Shown in pieces: positions 55,430-64,000 of a stretch of DNA of 64,000 bases. Each line of letters opens with the position of its first letter. Within the stretch, counting starts at the first letter, position 1. Made by a program: the position numbers and the translations under genes. Source of the DNA: Methylibium sp035762065. GTDB taxonomy: Bacteria; Pseudomonadota; Gammaproteobacteria; Burkholderiales; Burkholderiaceae_C. Under the pieces are notes generated by a model, which was given only the letters and a program-made list of their open reading frames with translations, was not told the origin of the DNA and did no database searches. Where the stretch lies: positions 27,200 through 91,199 of the forward strand of contig NZ_DASTPW010000051.1 in NCBI RefSeq assembly GCF_035762065.1, read 5' to 3'.

Positions 55430-56137
55430 TCAGACCTCGAGCCACTCCTTGCGGATGTAGGCGTCCGCGCGCAGCGCCTCGGGCGTGCCTTCGAAGACGA
55501 TGCGGCCGTGGCCCATCACGACGCAGCGCTGCGAGATCTCCAGCGCGATCGTCAGCTTCTGCTCGACGAGCAGCACCGACAGGCCGCGCCGCTTGAGTTC
55601 CTTCAGGTACTCGGCGACGAGCTCGACGATCTTCGGCGCGAGCCCTTCGGTGGGCTCGTCGATCATGATCAGGTCGGGGTCGCCCATCAGCGTGCGGCAC
55701 AGCGTGAGCATCTGCTGCTCGCCGCCCGAAAGCACGCCGGCCTCGGTGTGCTGCCGTTCCTTGAGGCGCGGAAACATGCCGTACATGTCGTCGGTCTTCC
55801 AGCGGCCTTGCTGCCCGCGCTTCTTCTCGCCGAGCAGCAGGTTCTGGTGCACGGTGAGCTTCGGAAAGATGTCGCGGTTCTCAGGCACGTAGCCGATGCC
55901 GCGGTGCGCGATCTCGAAGGCTTCGCGGCCGAGGATCTCCTCGTCCTTCCACTTGATCGAGCCCTGCCCTTCGACGAGGCCCATGATCGCCTTCACCGTC
56001 GTCGACCGGCCCGAGCCGTTGCGACCCAGCAGCGCGACGATCTCGCCGGGCTGCACGTCGAGCGAGACGCCGTGCAGCACATGGCTCTTGCCGTAGAAGG
56101 CATGGAGGTTGTTGATCTGCAGCGCGTTGGTCGTCAT
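55430..56137 (-). CDS. livF: Branched-chain-amino-acid-type ABC transporter ATPase LivF
   Basis: Second ATPase (235 residues) of a HAAT/Liv-type importer. It has Q-loop region GIGYVPENRDIFPKLTVHQN, signature LSGGEQQM, Walker B LIMIDEPTEGLAP and the H-loop-equivalent LLVEQK typical of LivF. The Walker A is GRNGSGRST (codons 38-46) with Arg44 where Lys is expected; the codon is CGG. As I recall this substitution also occurs in related Burkholderiales LivF proteins, so it need not abolish function. It is separated from livG by 217 bases holding a long palindrome. Confidence 0.92.
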   Translation of the reverse strand: MTTNALQINNLHAFYGKSHVLHGVSLDVQPGEIVALLGRNGSGRSTTVKAIMGLVEGQGSIKWKDEEILGREAFEIAHRGIGYVPENRDIFPKLTVHQNLLLGEKKRGQQGRWKTDDMYGMFPRLKERQHTEAGVLSGGEQQMLTLCRTLMGDPDLIMIDEPTEGLAPKIVELVAEYLKELKRRGLSVLLVEQKLTIALEISQRCVVMGHGRIVFEGTPEALRADAYIRKEWLEV

Positions 56138-56227
56138 TGGACTCGTTCCTGCTTCGGTGCTGCTCGCACCAAGGCCATCGGCGACCCAGCCCTTATCAGC
56201 GGCCGCCGAACAGGACTGCCGGTGCCT

Positions 56228-56328
56228 GATCGGAACGGCAGGGCGCTCTGCGCAGCGAAATAAAGGAGGAGGCCTGGTACTCCAGGCCGGGGGACATTCG
56301 CGGAGCAGAGTGCCCTGCCGGTCCGATC
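56228..56328. repeat. 101-bp imperfect palindrome between livG and livF
   Basis: Outer arms 56228-56259 and 56297-56328 (32 bases each) are inverted repeats matching at 28 of 32 positions. The centre contains a second, perfect hairpin: GGCCTGG (56271-56277), TACT loop, CCAGGCC (56282-56288). Transcribed on the minus strand this would fold into one long two-part stem in the livG-livF message. It may be a small mobile palindromic element or an mRNA processing/stability structure. No T-run follows, so a simple terminator is unlikely. Confidence 0.75.
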
Positions 56329-56354
56329 TCGCTCCAACCCCGAGCCGCGCATGC

Positions 56355-57164
56355 TCAATGCCCCGCCGCCTGCGCCTCGGCCAACACCGAGCCCAGATAC
56401 GCCTCCTGCACCTTCGCGTTCGCCCGCACCGCCTCCGGCTCGTCGAACGCGATCACCTCCCCGTACACCAGCACCGCGATCTTGTCGGCCAGCCCGAACA
56501 CCACGCCCATGTCGTGCTCCACCGTCAGCAGCGTCTTGCCGACCGTCACCTCGCGGATCAGCTGCACGAAGCGCTTCGTCTCGCTCTTGCTCATGCCGGC
56601 GGTCGGCTCGTCGAGCAGGATCACCTGCGCGCCGCCGGCGATGGTGATGCCGATCTCCAACGCGCGCTGCTCGGCGTAGGTGAGGTTCATCGCCAGCGCG
56701 TCGCGCTTCTTGTCGAGCTTGATCATCTCGAGCACTGCGTCGGCGCGGTCGTTCGCGTCGCGCAGGTCGGCGAGAAACTTCCAGAACGCATAGCGGTAGC
56801 CGAGGCTCCACAGCACCGCGCAGCGCAGGTTCTCGAACACGCTCAGCCGGGTGAAGAGGTTGCTGACCTGGAAGCTGCGCGCGAGCCCGCGGCGGTTGAT
56901 CTCGAAAGGCTTCTTGCCGTCGATGCGCTCGCCGTTCAGGCGGATCTCCCCGGCGCTCGCTTCGAAGCGGCCGCTGATCAGGTTGAACAGCGTCGACTTG
57001 CCCGCGCCGTTGGGCCCGATGATCGCGACCCGCTCGCCCGGCTGCACCGCAAGATTGGCGCCCCGGATGATCTCGGTCTTGCCGAAGCGCTTGTGCACGT
57101 CGATCAGTTCCAGCGCGGCCTTGCCCGCAGAGGCGCTCGTCGCCGGCGAGACCTCGCCGCTCAC
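56355..57164 (-). CDS. livG: Branched-chain-amino-acid-type ABC transporter ATPase LivG
   Basis: First ATPase (269 residues) of the Liv-type importer. It has Walker A GPNGAGKST, the QVSNLF Q-loop region, LivG-typical NLTYAEQRALEIGITIAG and Walker B VILLDEPTAGMSKSE, with H-loop TVEHDMGVV. The start is a GTG (57164) overlapping the livM TGA as GTGA, so translation is coupled. An N-terminal stretch of ~20 residues precedes LELIDVHKRFGK. Signature LSGGQ is replaced by LTYAEQ, as usual in LivG. Confidence 0.94.
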   Translation of the reverse strand: MSGEVSPATSASAGKAALELIDVHKRFGKTEIIRGANLAVQPGERVAIIGPNGAGKSTLFNLISGRFEASAGEIRLNGERIDGKKPFEINRRGLARSFQVSNLFTRLSVFENLRCAVLWSLGYRYAFWKFLADLRDANDRADAVLEMIKLDKKRDALAMNLTYAEQRALEIGITIAGGAQVILLDEPTAGMSKSETKRFVQLIREVTVGKTLLTVEHDMGVVFGLADKIAVLVYGEVIAFDEPEAVRANAKVQEAYLGSVLAEAQAAGH

Positions 57165-58453
57165 AGCGCTTCCCTTCGCTTGATCTCGTGCTCGATCTCT
57201 TCCTGCACGCCGCCCCACTGGCGCCGGAATTCGCGGCGCGCGACCTCGAACAGGCCCAGGCCGGTCAAGGCGACGAAGACCGCGCCGAACCAGCTGTCGA
57301 AGCCCTTCACGTCGAGCGTCGCGCCGAGGAAGCGCAACGTCGAGCCGATCGCCGCGTCCAGCTGCAGGTGGTAGACCATCTCGACGATCGCCGCCGCCCC
57401 GAACAGCAGCACGAGCGCGGTGCCGCCGAGCGCGAGGTAGGCCGTCCAAAGCTTCTTCAGCTTGCCGAAGGCCGCGACACGCAGGTTCATCATGACGAGG
57501 CTCGCGATCCCGCCCGGCGCATACATCACCATGAAGAGGAACACGAGGCCGAGGTACAGCAGCCAGGCTTTGGTGAACTCGGACAGCAGCACGAAGGCCA
57601 GCACCATCAGCACCGCGCCGATGATCGGCCCGAAGAAGAAGGTGGCGCCGCCGAGGAAGGTGAACAGCAGGTAGGCGCCCGAGCGCTGAGCGCCGACGAC
57701 CTCGGCGGTCACGATCTCGAAGTTCACCGCGTACAGGCCGCCCGCGAGCCCGGCGAAGAAGCCCGCGAGAATGAAGGCGATGTAGCGCACCCGCTGCGTG
57801 CTGTAGCCGATGAACTCGACGCGCTCGGGGTTGTCGCGCACCGCGTTGAGCATCCGGCCGAGCGGCGTTCGCGTGAACGCGAACATCAACGCCGTGGCCG
57901 CGAAGGTGTAGAGGGCGATCAGGTAGTAGACCTGGATCTGCGGCCCGAAGCTGATGCCCAGCAGCGGCTTGCCGACCACGCGGTTCGCGTTGATGCCGGC
58001 CTCGCCGCCGAAGAACTCCGGGACCATCAGCGACATTGCGAACACCAGTTCGGCGAGGCCGAGCGTGATCATCGCGAACGGCGTGCCGGCCTTCTTGGTG
58101 GTGACGAAGCCGAGCAGCACCGCGAAGAACATGCCGGCCAGCGCGCCGACCAGCGGGATCAGGCTCACCGGAATCGCGAGGCCGCCGCCGGCGACGCGGT
58201 TCAGCGCATGGATCGCGAGGTACGAGCCCAGGCCGGTGTAGACCGCGTGGCCGAAGCTCAGCATGCCGCCCTGGCCGAGCAGCATGTTGTAGGACAGGCA
58301 GGCGATGATCGCGATGCCCATTTGCGAAAGCATCGTGCGCGACAGCCCGCTGGTGAAAAGCAGCGGTGCCGCGAGCAGCACGAAGGCGAACAGCCCCCAG
58401 ACGATCCAGCGCCCGACGTTGTGCGGCTTGAAGTGGAAGGCCGGCGTGCTCAT
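57161..58453 (-). CDS. livM: Liv-type ABC transporter permease LivM
   Basis: Inner-membrane permease of 430 residues. The core has 8-9 hydrophobic segments with GQGGMLSFGHAVYTGLGSY and GRMLNAVRDNPERVEFIGYS, both LivM hallmarks. After the core (about residue 340) there is a ~90-residue C-terminal extension with two more hydrophobic segments (about 345-365 and 395-412) and a charged tail EEIEHEIKRREAL. LivM proteins are usually 300-360 residues, so the extension is distinctive. Its ATG overlaps the livH TGA by four bases. Confidence 0.92.
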   Translation of the reverse strand: MSTPAFHFKPHNVGRWIVWGLFAFVLLAAPLLFTSGLSRTMLSQMGIAIIACLSYNMLLGQGGMLSFGHAVYTGLGSYLAIHALNRVAGGGLAIPVSLIPLVGALAGMFFAVLLGFVTTKKAGTPFAMITLGLAELVFAMSLMVPEFFGGEAGINANRVVGKPLLGISFGPQIQVYYLIALYTFAATALMFAFTRTPLGRMLNAVRDNPERVEFIGYSTQRVRYIAFILAGFFAGLAGGLYAVNFEIVTAEVVGAQRSGAYLLFTFLGGATFFFGPIIGAVLMVLAFVLLSEFTKAWLLYLGLVFLFMVMYAPGGIASLVMMNLRVAAFGKLKKLWTAYLALGGTALVLLFGAAAIVEMVYHLQLDAAIGSTLRFLGATLDVKGFDSWFGAVFVALTGLGLFEVARREFRRQWGGVQEEIEHEIKRREAL

Positions 58454-59469
58454 CCTTCGCGCGTCCCGAGCAGCCCCTTGGGCCGGAAGATCAGGATCAG
58501 CACCAGGAAGAGGTAGGGCAGGATCGGCGCGACCTGCGAGACCGTGAGGCTCAGCAAGGAACTGCTCGCGGCCTCGGCGCTTAGCTTCATGCCGATCGCG
58601 TCGAGCGCGGCAGCGAGGGAATAGTCGATCGCGACCGCGAAGGTCTGCACCACGCCGATCAGCAGCGAGGCGACGAAGGCCCCGGCGAGCGAGCCCATGC
58701 CGCCGACCACCACCACGACGAAGATCACCGAGCCGACCGTCGCGGCCATCGCCGGCTCGGTCACGAAGGTGAAGCCGCCGATCACGCCGGCCAGTCCGGC
58801 GAGCGCCGCGCCGGCGCCGAACACCAGCATGAAGACGCGCGGCACGTTGTGGCCGAGCGATTCGGCCATCTCGGGATGCGTCAGCGCCGCCTGGATGACG
58901 AGCCCGATGCGGGTGCGCGTGAGCAGCAGCCACAACGCGACCAGCATCGCGACCGCCACCAGCATCATGAAACCGCGCGTCGCCGGGAAGGGCGAGCACA
59001 CGGTGCCAGCCGCCGCGCAGGCCGCGGCCGGCGCGGCGCCCCAGGCGAGGCTCAGGCCGTCGGGTGCGCCGATCAGCGTGAACGCGGGCCCTTGCAGCGA
59101 GGCGGGCGGCGGGAAGCCCACCGCGGTGCGGCCCCAGATCAGCTGGACCAGCTCGAGGATCACGTAGGAGATGCCGAAGGTCACCAGTAGCTCCGGCACG
59201 TGGCCGTACTTGTGCACCTTGCGCAGGCAGGACCGCTCGAACAGCGCACCGAGCGCACCCACGAGGATCGGCGCGATGAACAGCCCCGGCCAGAAGCCAA
59301 CGATGCGCGCCACCGAGTACGCGATGTAGGCGCCCAGCATGTAGAAGCTGGCGTGCGCGAAGTTGAGCACGCCCATCATGCTGAAGATCAGCGTCAGCCC
59401 CGAGCTCAGCATGAACAACAGCAGGCCGTAGCTCAGGCCGTTGAGCATCGAGATGGTGAAGAACTCCAT
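58450..59469 (-). CDS. livH: Liv-type ABC transporter permease LivH
   Basis: Inner-membrane permease of 339 residues with about eight hydrophobic segments. It has LivH-typical NGLSYGLLLFMLSSGLTLIF, MGVLNFAHASFYMLGAY near the N-terminus and VVVVGGMGSLAGAFVASL later. It contains an insertion around residues 120-165 with two cysteines before RGFMMLVAVAML. It pairs with LivM to form the membrane channel of the importer. It is 71 bases downstream of the binding-protein gene, behind a terminator-like hairpin. Confidence 0.93.
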   Translation of the reverse strand: MEFFTISMLNGLSYGLLLFMLSSGLTLIFSMMGVLNFAHASFYMLGAYIAYSVARIVGFWPGLFIAPILVGALGALFERSCLRKVHKYGHVPELLVTFGISYVILELVQLIWGRTAVGFPPPASLQGPAFTLIGAPDGLSLAWGAAPAAACAAAGTVCSPFPATRGFMMLVAVAMLVALWLLLTRTRIGLVIQAALTHPEMAESLGHNVPRVFMLVFGAGAALAGLAGVIGGFTFVTEPAMAATVGSVIFVVVVVGGMGSLAGAFVASLLIGVVQTFAVAIDYSLAAALDAIGMKLSAEAASSSLLSLTVSQVAPILPYLFLVLILIFRPKGLLGTREG

Positions 59470-59486
59470 CGAAGGGCAGGCGGCGG

Positions 59487-59524
59487 AAAAAGGAAAGGCC
59501 CGATGCGGTCAGCCGATCGGGCCT
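59487..59524 (-). terminator. Intrinsic terminator/attenuator between the binding-protein gene and livH
   Basis: AGGCCCGAT (59496-59504) and ATCGGGCCT (59516-59524) pair over 9 bp with an 11-base loop. On the minus strand the stem is followed by TTCCTTTTT, a T-rich tract. It lies 17 bases after the stop of the binding-protein gene. Partial termination here would give more binding protein than permease, as is common in ABC importer operons. Confidence 0.75.
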
Positions 59525-59540
59525 GGATGAGCCGGAGCGT

Positions 59541-60788
59541 TCAGCCGGGGCGCTTCATCTGGCAGCTCGTGGGCGTGCTCGACACGTAAGGCGCGTACTC
59601 CTTCACCGGCGCGAGCGTCATGCCGGTGTTCTCGGGGCTGTACGAGAACTTGTCGTCGGCCGGCTGCCACACCGTGATGTACAGCGGCTGCTGCAGCTGG
59701 TGGTCGGCACGGCGCATCTCGACGTCGCCGTTGACCTGGCCGTTGAAGGTCAGGCCTTCGAGCGCCGCGGCCACCTTGACCGGATCCGTGGACTTCGCCT
59801 TCGCCATCGCGGTCGAGAGGCCGGAGTAGATGCGGATGATCGACGCGGTGTAGAAGTCGTCGCCGAACTTGGTCTTGTATTCGCCCTGCCACTTGCCCAT
59901 CTGGCCGGGCAGGTTGTAGTGGTTGTACGAGACCTGATAGATCTTGCCGGCGAAGGTCTTGCCGAGCGCGGTCGGCGTGCCGCTGACGCCCGCGTAGTAG
60001 GTGAAGAACTTGCCCGTGTAGCCGCCCTCGTTCGCGGCCTTCACCAGCAGCGCGAGGTCGGAGCCCCAGTTGCCGGTGATCACCGTGTCGGCGCCGGCGG
60101 CCTTGATCTTCGCGATGTAGGGCGCGAAATCGCGGACTTGCGCCAGCGGGTGCAGGTCCTCGCCGACGATCTGCACGTCGGGCCGCTTGCGCGCGAGGTT
60201 CTCCTTCGCGTAGCGGGCGACCTGCTGGCCGTGCGAGTAGTTCTGGTTGAGCAGGTAGACCTTCTTCACGTCGGGCTGGGCTTCCTTGATGAAGGTGGTG
60301 ATGGCTTCCATCTTCATCGAGGTGTCCGCGTCGAAGCGGAAGTGCCAGTAGCTGCACTTGCTGTTGGTGAAGTCGGGATCGACTGCCGAATGATTCAGGA
60401 AGATGACTTCCTTGCCCGGGTTGCGCTCGTTGTGCTTCGCGACGGCATCGATCAGCGCGCCGGCCACCGACGAGCCATTGCCCTGGGTGATGTAGCGCAC
60501 GCCCTGGTCGATCGCGGCTTTCAGCGCGTTCAGGCTCTCGGTCGGGCTGAGCTTGTTGTCGAGCGCGATGACCTCGAACTTGACGCCGGCCGGGTTGATC
60601 TTTGGGTCGTTGTTGAACTTCTCCGCGAAGAACTGGAAGCTCTTCACCTGGTTCTGGCCGACCGGGGCCATCAGGCCCGACAGCGGATCGATCCAGGCGA
60701 TCTTGACCGTCTCGCCCTTCTGGGCCGAAGCCTGCGCGGCGCCGAGCGCCAAGCCGATCGCCACCGCCGTCATCGTGATCCGCTGCAT
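59541..60788 (-). CDS. Liv-type ABC transporter substrate-binding protein
   Basis: Periplasmic binding protein of 415 residues, type I fold (Peripla_BP_6/LivK family). A signal peptide spans residues 1-23 (ending AQASAQ). The mature part begins with VKIAWIDPLSGLMAPVGQNQ and contains GNGSSVAGALIDAVAKHN and VYLLNQNYSHGQQVARYAKE. I chose the ATG at 60788, with GGAG 7 bases upstream; a farther in-frame ATG at 60824 lacks this. It captures the substrate for LivHMGF. Gene neighbours (CoA ligase and beta-oxidation) suggest a carboxylic acid rather than an amino acid. Confidence 0.92.
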   Translation of the reverse strand: MQRITMTAVAIGLALGAAQASAQKGETVKIAWIDPLSGLMAPVGQNQVKSFQFFAEKFNNDPKINPAGVKFEVIALDNKLSPTESLNALKAAIDQGVRYITQGNGSSVAGALIDAVAKHNERNPGKEVIFLNHSAVDPDFTNSKCSYWHFRFDADTSMKMEAITTFIKEAQPDVKKVYLLNQNYSHGQQVARYAKENLARKRPDVQIVGEDLHPLAQVRDFAPYIAKIKAAGADTVITGNWGSDLALLVKAANEGGYTGKFFTYYAGVSGTPTALGKTFAGKIYQVSYNHYNLPGQMGKWQGEYKTKFGDDFYTASIIRIYSGLSTAMAKAKSTDPVKVAAALEGLTFNGQVNGDVEMRRADHQLQQPLYITVWQPADDKFSYSPENTGMTLAPVKEYAPYVSSTPTSCQMKRPG

Positions 60789-60884
60789 CGCTGTCTCCGT
60801 CGGCCTTGCGGCCTTTGCCTTCATGAGGCTGACGAGGTTAATCGGCAGTCGTGAACACAGGCTTCAGGGACATCCCCAGATGAA

Positions 60885-60904
60885 GCTGTCTCTCACAAGA
60901 CAGC
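60885..60904 (-). terminator. Hairpin after the acyl-CoA ligase gene
   Basis: GCTGTCT and AGACAGC pair perfectly around a 6-base loop, 9 bases after the ligase stop on the minus strand. It is followed by TTCATC, not a real T-tract, so it may be only a partial terminator before the binding-protein promoter region (60789-60913). Confidence 0.4.
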
Positions 60905-60913
60905 ACGCGCGCT

Positions 60914-62545
60914 TCACGCGGTGGGCAGCTTGTGGCCGCGGAACTGCTCGCGCAGCTTGTTCTTCTGCATCTTGCCGGTGGCGCCAAGCGGAATCGCGTC
61001 GACGAAGGCGACGTCGTCGGGCACCTGCCACTTCGCGACCTTGCCTTCGAAGTGCTCGAGGAGGGCTTCGCGCGTCACCTCGGCATTCGGCTTCTTCACC
61101 ACCACCAGCAGCGGCCGCTCGTCCCACTTGGGATGCGGCACCGCGATGCACGCCGCCATCGCGACCGCCGGATGCGCCATCGCGATGTTCTCGACGTCGA
61201 TCGAGCTGATCCATTCGCCGCCCGATTTGATGACGTCCTTGCTGCGGTCGGTGATCTGGAGGAAGCCGTCGGCGTCGATCGTGCCGACGTCACCGGTGGG
61301 GAACCAGCCGCCCGCCACGAGCGGGTCGCCGCCCTCGCCCTTGAAGTAGCCCGAGACGATCCACGGCCCCTTGACCAGCAGGTCGCCGCTGGACTCGCCG
61401 TCCCAGGGCAGCTCCTTGCCGTCGGGGTCGACGATCTTCATCTCGACGCCGAAAACGGCGCGGCCCTGCTTGAGCATCACCGCGAGCTGCTCGGAGGCAG
61501 AGCCGGCGAGCTGGCCGAGCTTGAGGTTGCACACTGTCCCGAGCGGCGACATCTCCGTCATGCCCCAGGCGTGCAGCACGGTGACGCCGTAGTCGTCGCG
61601 GAAGCCGCGGATCATCGCCGGCGGGCAGGCGGAGCCGCCGATCACGGTGCGGCGCATCGTCGTGAACTTGAGGTCGTTGCTCTTCACGTGGTTGAGCAGC
61701 ATCAGCCACACCGTCGGCACGCCGGCGGCCATCGTCACGCGCTCGGACTCGATCAGGTCGTGCACCGACTTGCCGTCGAGCGCGGCGCCGGGGAAGACCA
61801 GCTTCGCGCCCGTCATCGCGGCCATGTAGGGCAGGCCCCAGGCGTTCACATGGAACATCGGCACGACCGGCAGGATGCAATCGCGCGCCGACAGCGACAG
61901 CGCGTCGGGCAGCGCGCCGCCGTAGGCGTGCAGGATCGTCGAGCGGTGGCTGTAGAGCACGCCCTTGGGGTTGCCGGTGGTGCCGCTCGTGTAGCAGAGC
62001 GCCGAGGCGCTGCGCTCGTCGAAGCTGGGCCAGGCGTAGGTGTCGGGCTCGTCGGCGATCCAGTCCTCGTAGCTGCGCAGGCCCGGGATGCCGGTGTCGG
62101 CGGGCAGCGCCTCGGCGTCGCACAGCGCGATCCAGTGCTTCACCGTCGGGCACTTCGCCCACACCGCCTTCACGATCGGCAGGAAGGTCATGTCGAAGCA
62201 GAGGACCTTGTCCTCGGCGTGGTTGGCGATCCACACCACCTGCTCGGGCGCCAGGCGGGGGTTCAGCGTGTGGATCACGCGCCCCGAGCCGCTGACGCCG
62301 AAGTACAGCTCGAAGTGGCGGTAGCCGTTCCAGGCCAGCGTGCCGACGCGGTCGCTGAAGCCAAGGCCGAGCCGGTCGAGCGCGTTCGCGACCTTGCGCG
62401 CCCGCGCGGCCGCTTCGCCGTAAGTGCTGCGGTGCATGTCGCCTTCGACGCGGCGCGAGACGATCTCCGCGTTCGCGTGGTGGCGTGCGGCGAACTCGAT
62501 CAGGTCCGAGATCAGCAACGGGGCGTCTTGCATCAGGCCAAGCAT
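60914..62545 (-). CDS. Acyl-CoA ligase (AMP-binding, long-chain fatty-acid-CoA ligase type)
   Basis: Adenylate-forming enzyme of 543 residues that activates a carboxylic acid to its CoA thioester with ATP. It has the P-loop-like CYTSGTTGNPKGVLYSHRST, the ALMP-type AWGMTEMSPLGT, the A8 region GWFPTGDVGTIDADGFLQI and a C-terminal GKMQKNKLREQF with the adenylation Lys. Start MLGLMQDAPLLISDLI has a GAAGGAG Shine-Dalgarno 7 bases upstream. It heads the minus-strand catabolic run, followed by the importer genes. The fatty or aromatic acid it uses is not known. Confidence 0.93.
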   Translation of the reverse strand: MLGLMQDAPLLISDLIEFAARHHANAEIVSRRVEGDMHRSTYGEAAARARKVANALDRLGLGFSDRVGTLAWNGYRHFELYFGVSGSGRVIHTLNPRLAPEQVVWIANHAEDKVLCFDMTFLPIVKAVWAKCPTVKHWIALCDAEALPADTGIPGLRSYEDWIADEPDTYAWPSFDERSASALCYTSGTTGNPKGVLYSHRSTILHAYGGALPDALSLSARDCILPVVPMFHVNAWGLPYMAAMTGAKLVFPGAALDGKSVHDLIESERVTMAAGVPTVWLMLLNHVKSNDLKFTTMRRTVIGGSACPPAMIRGFRDDYGVTVLHAWGMTEMSPLGTVCNLKLGQLAGSASEQLAVMLKQGRAVFGVEMKIVDPDGKELPWDGESSGDLLVKGPWIVSGYFKGEGGDPLVAGGWFPTGDVGTIDADGFLQITDRSKDVIKSGGEWISSIDVENIAMAHPAVAMAACIAVPHPKWDERPLLVVVKKPNAEVTREALLEHFEGKVAKWQVPDDVAFVDAIPLGATGKMQKNKLREQFRGHKLPTA

Positions 62546-62683
62546 CTCGAACTCCTTCGTCGGTCGATGCGGGCAGTATCGAAAGCGGTCTTCGCCGCTG
62601 TCAAAGCGTGATTCCCCTGCATGCCTCATGCCCCCTTGCCCCTCCACCGGGGCCGGCAGGAACGCTCCGGGACAATCGCCGCC

Positions 62684-64000
<1,317 letters not shown>

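Overview
The window is about 64 kb of dense, very GC-rich bacterial chromosome. Gene content and order point to a betaproteobacterium of the order Burkholderiales, probably near the Rubrivivax/Ideonella/Piscinibacter/Methylibium group. Supporting evidence is the smc-zipA-ligA block, the dapC-dapD-pilU-dapE-prmB operon, queF, a LivFGMHK transporter tied to beta-oxidation genes, and OpgD/OpgH. This placement is inference from gene content; no rRNA or tRNA gene was seen. Codon usage looks uniform. I see no transposase, integrase, CRISPR array, replication origin or prophage. The only gene with a phage-type family signature is an ORF6N-domain gene at 22743.

Layout: 1-9172 holds a penicillin-acylase-type hydrolase (cut by the window edge), a DUF1993 protein, a 2-hydroxyacid dehydrogenase with an MFS transporter, rlmB, divergent ybbA/tesA-like genes, peptide deformylase, and an O-acyltransferase next to an SGNH esterase. 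9347-16221 (minus) is the smc-zipA-ligA chromosome and division block. 16381-22691 holds queF, an OhrR-type regulator and the lysine/diaminopimelate operon with pilU inside it and prmB at its end. 22743-30040 is a mixed set: ORF6N protein, ABC-F ATPase, a degenerate HD-GYP protein, RidA, a thioesterase-GNAT fusion that appears frameshifted, an HSL-type esterase and an Fe-type alcohol dehydrogenase. 30057-38835 holds a patatin-like protein and the osmoregulated periplasmic glucan genes opgH and opgD, separated by tex. 39060-42985 holds bioB, a flavoprotein and an unrecognised outer-membrane-like protein made of three repeats. 43095-49688 is a minus-strand run of short-chain dehydrogenases, GST, enoyl-reductase-like oxidoreductase, hot-dog thioesterase and an exported M3 peptidase. 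49705-62545 (minus) reads as one catabolic module: acyl-CoA ligase, LivK/H/M/G/F importer, FadB-like enzyme, thiolase, thioesterase and acyl-CoA dehydrogenase. A plus-strand selO is cut by the right edge.

How the genes work together: the last module could import a carboxylic acid, activate it to a CoA thioester and degrade it by beta-oxidation. The dap genes supply meso-diaminopimelate and lysine. SMC, ZipA and LigA serve chromosome organisation, division and DNA joining. OpgH/OpgD make and shape periplasmic glucans.

The points most worth a second look are the apparent one-base frameshift in the thioesterase-GNAT fusion; a ~75-bp GC-rich element present twice, one copy supplying the C-terminal tail of a dehydrogenase; a 101-bp imperfect palindrome between livG and livF; the triple-repeat outer-membrane-like protein; an HD-GYP-like protein lacking its metal motif; and a perfect GCAA-capped hairpin upstream of opgH. 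I found no convincing new defence, secretion or mobile system. Most of the window is ordinary core and catabolic chromosome.
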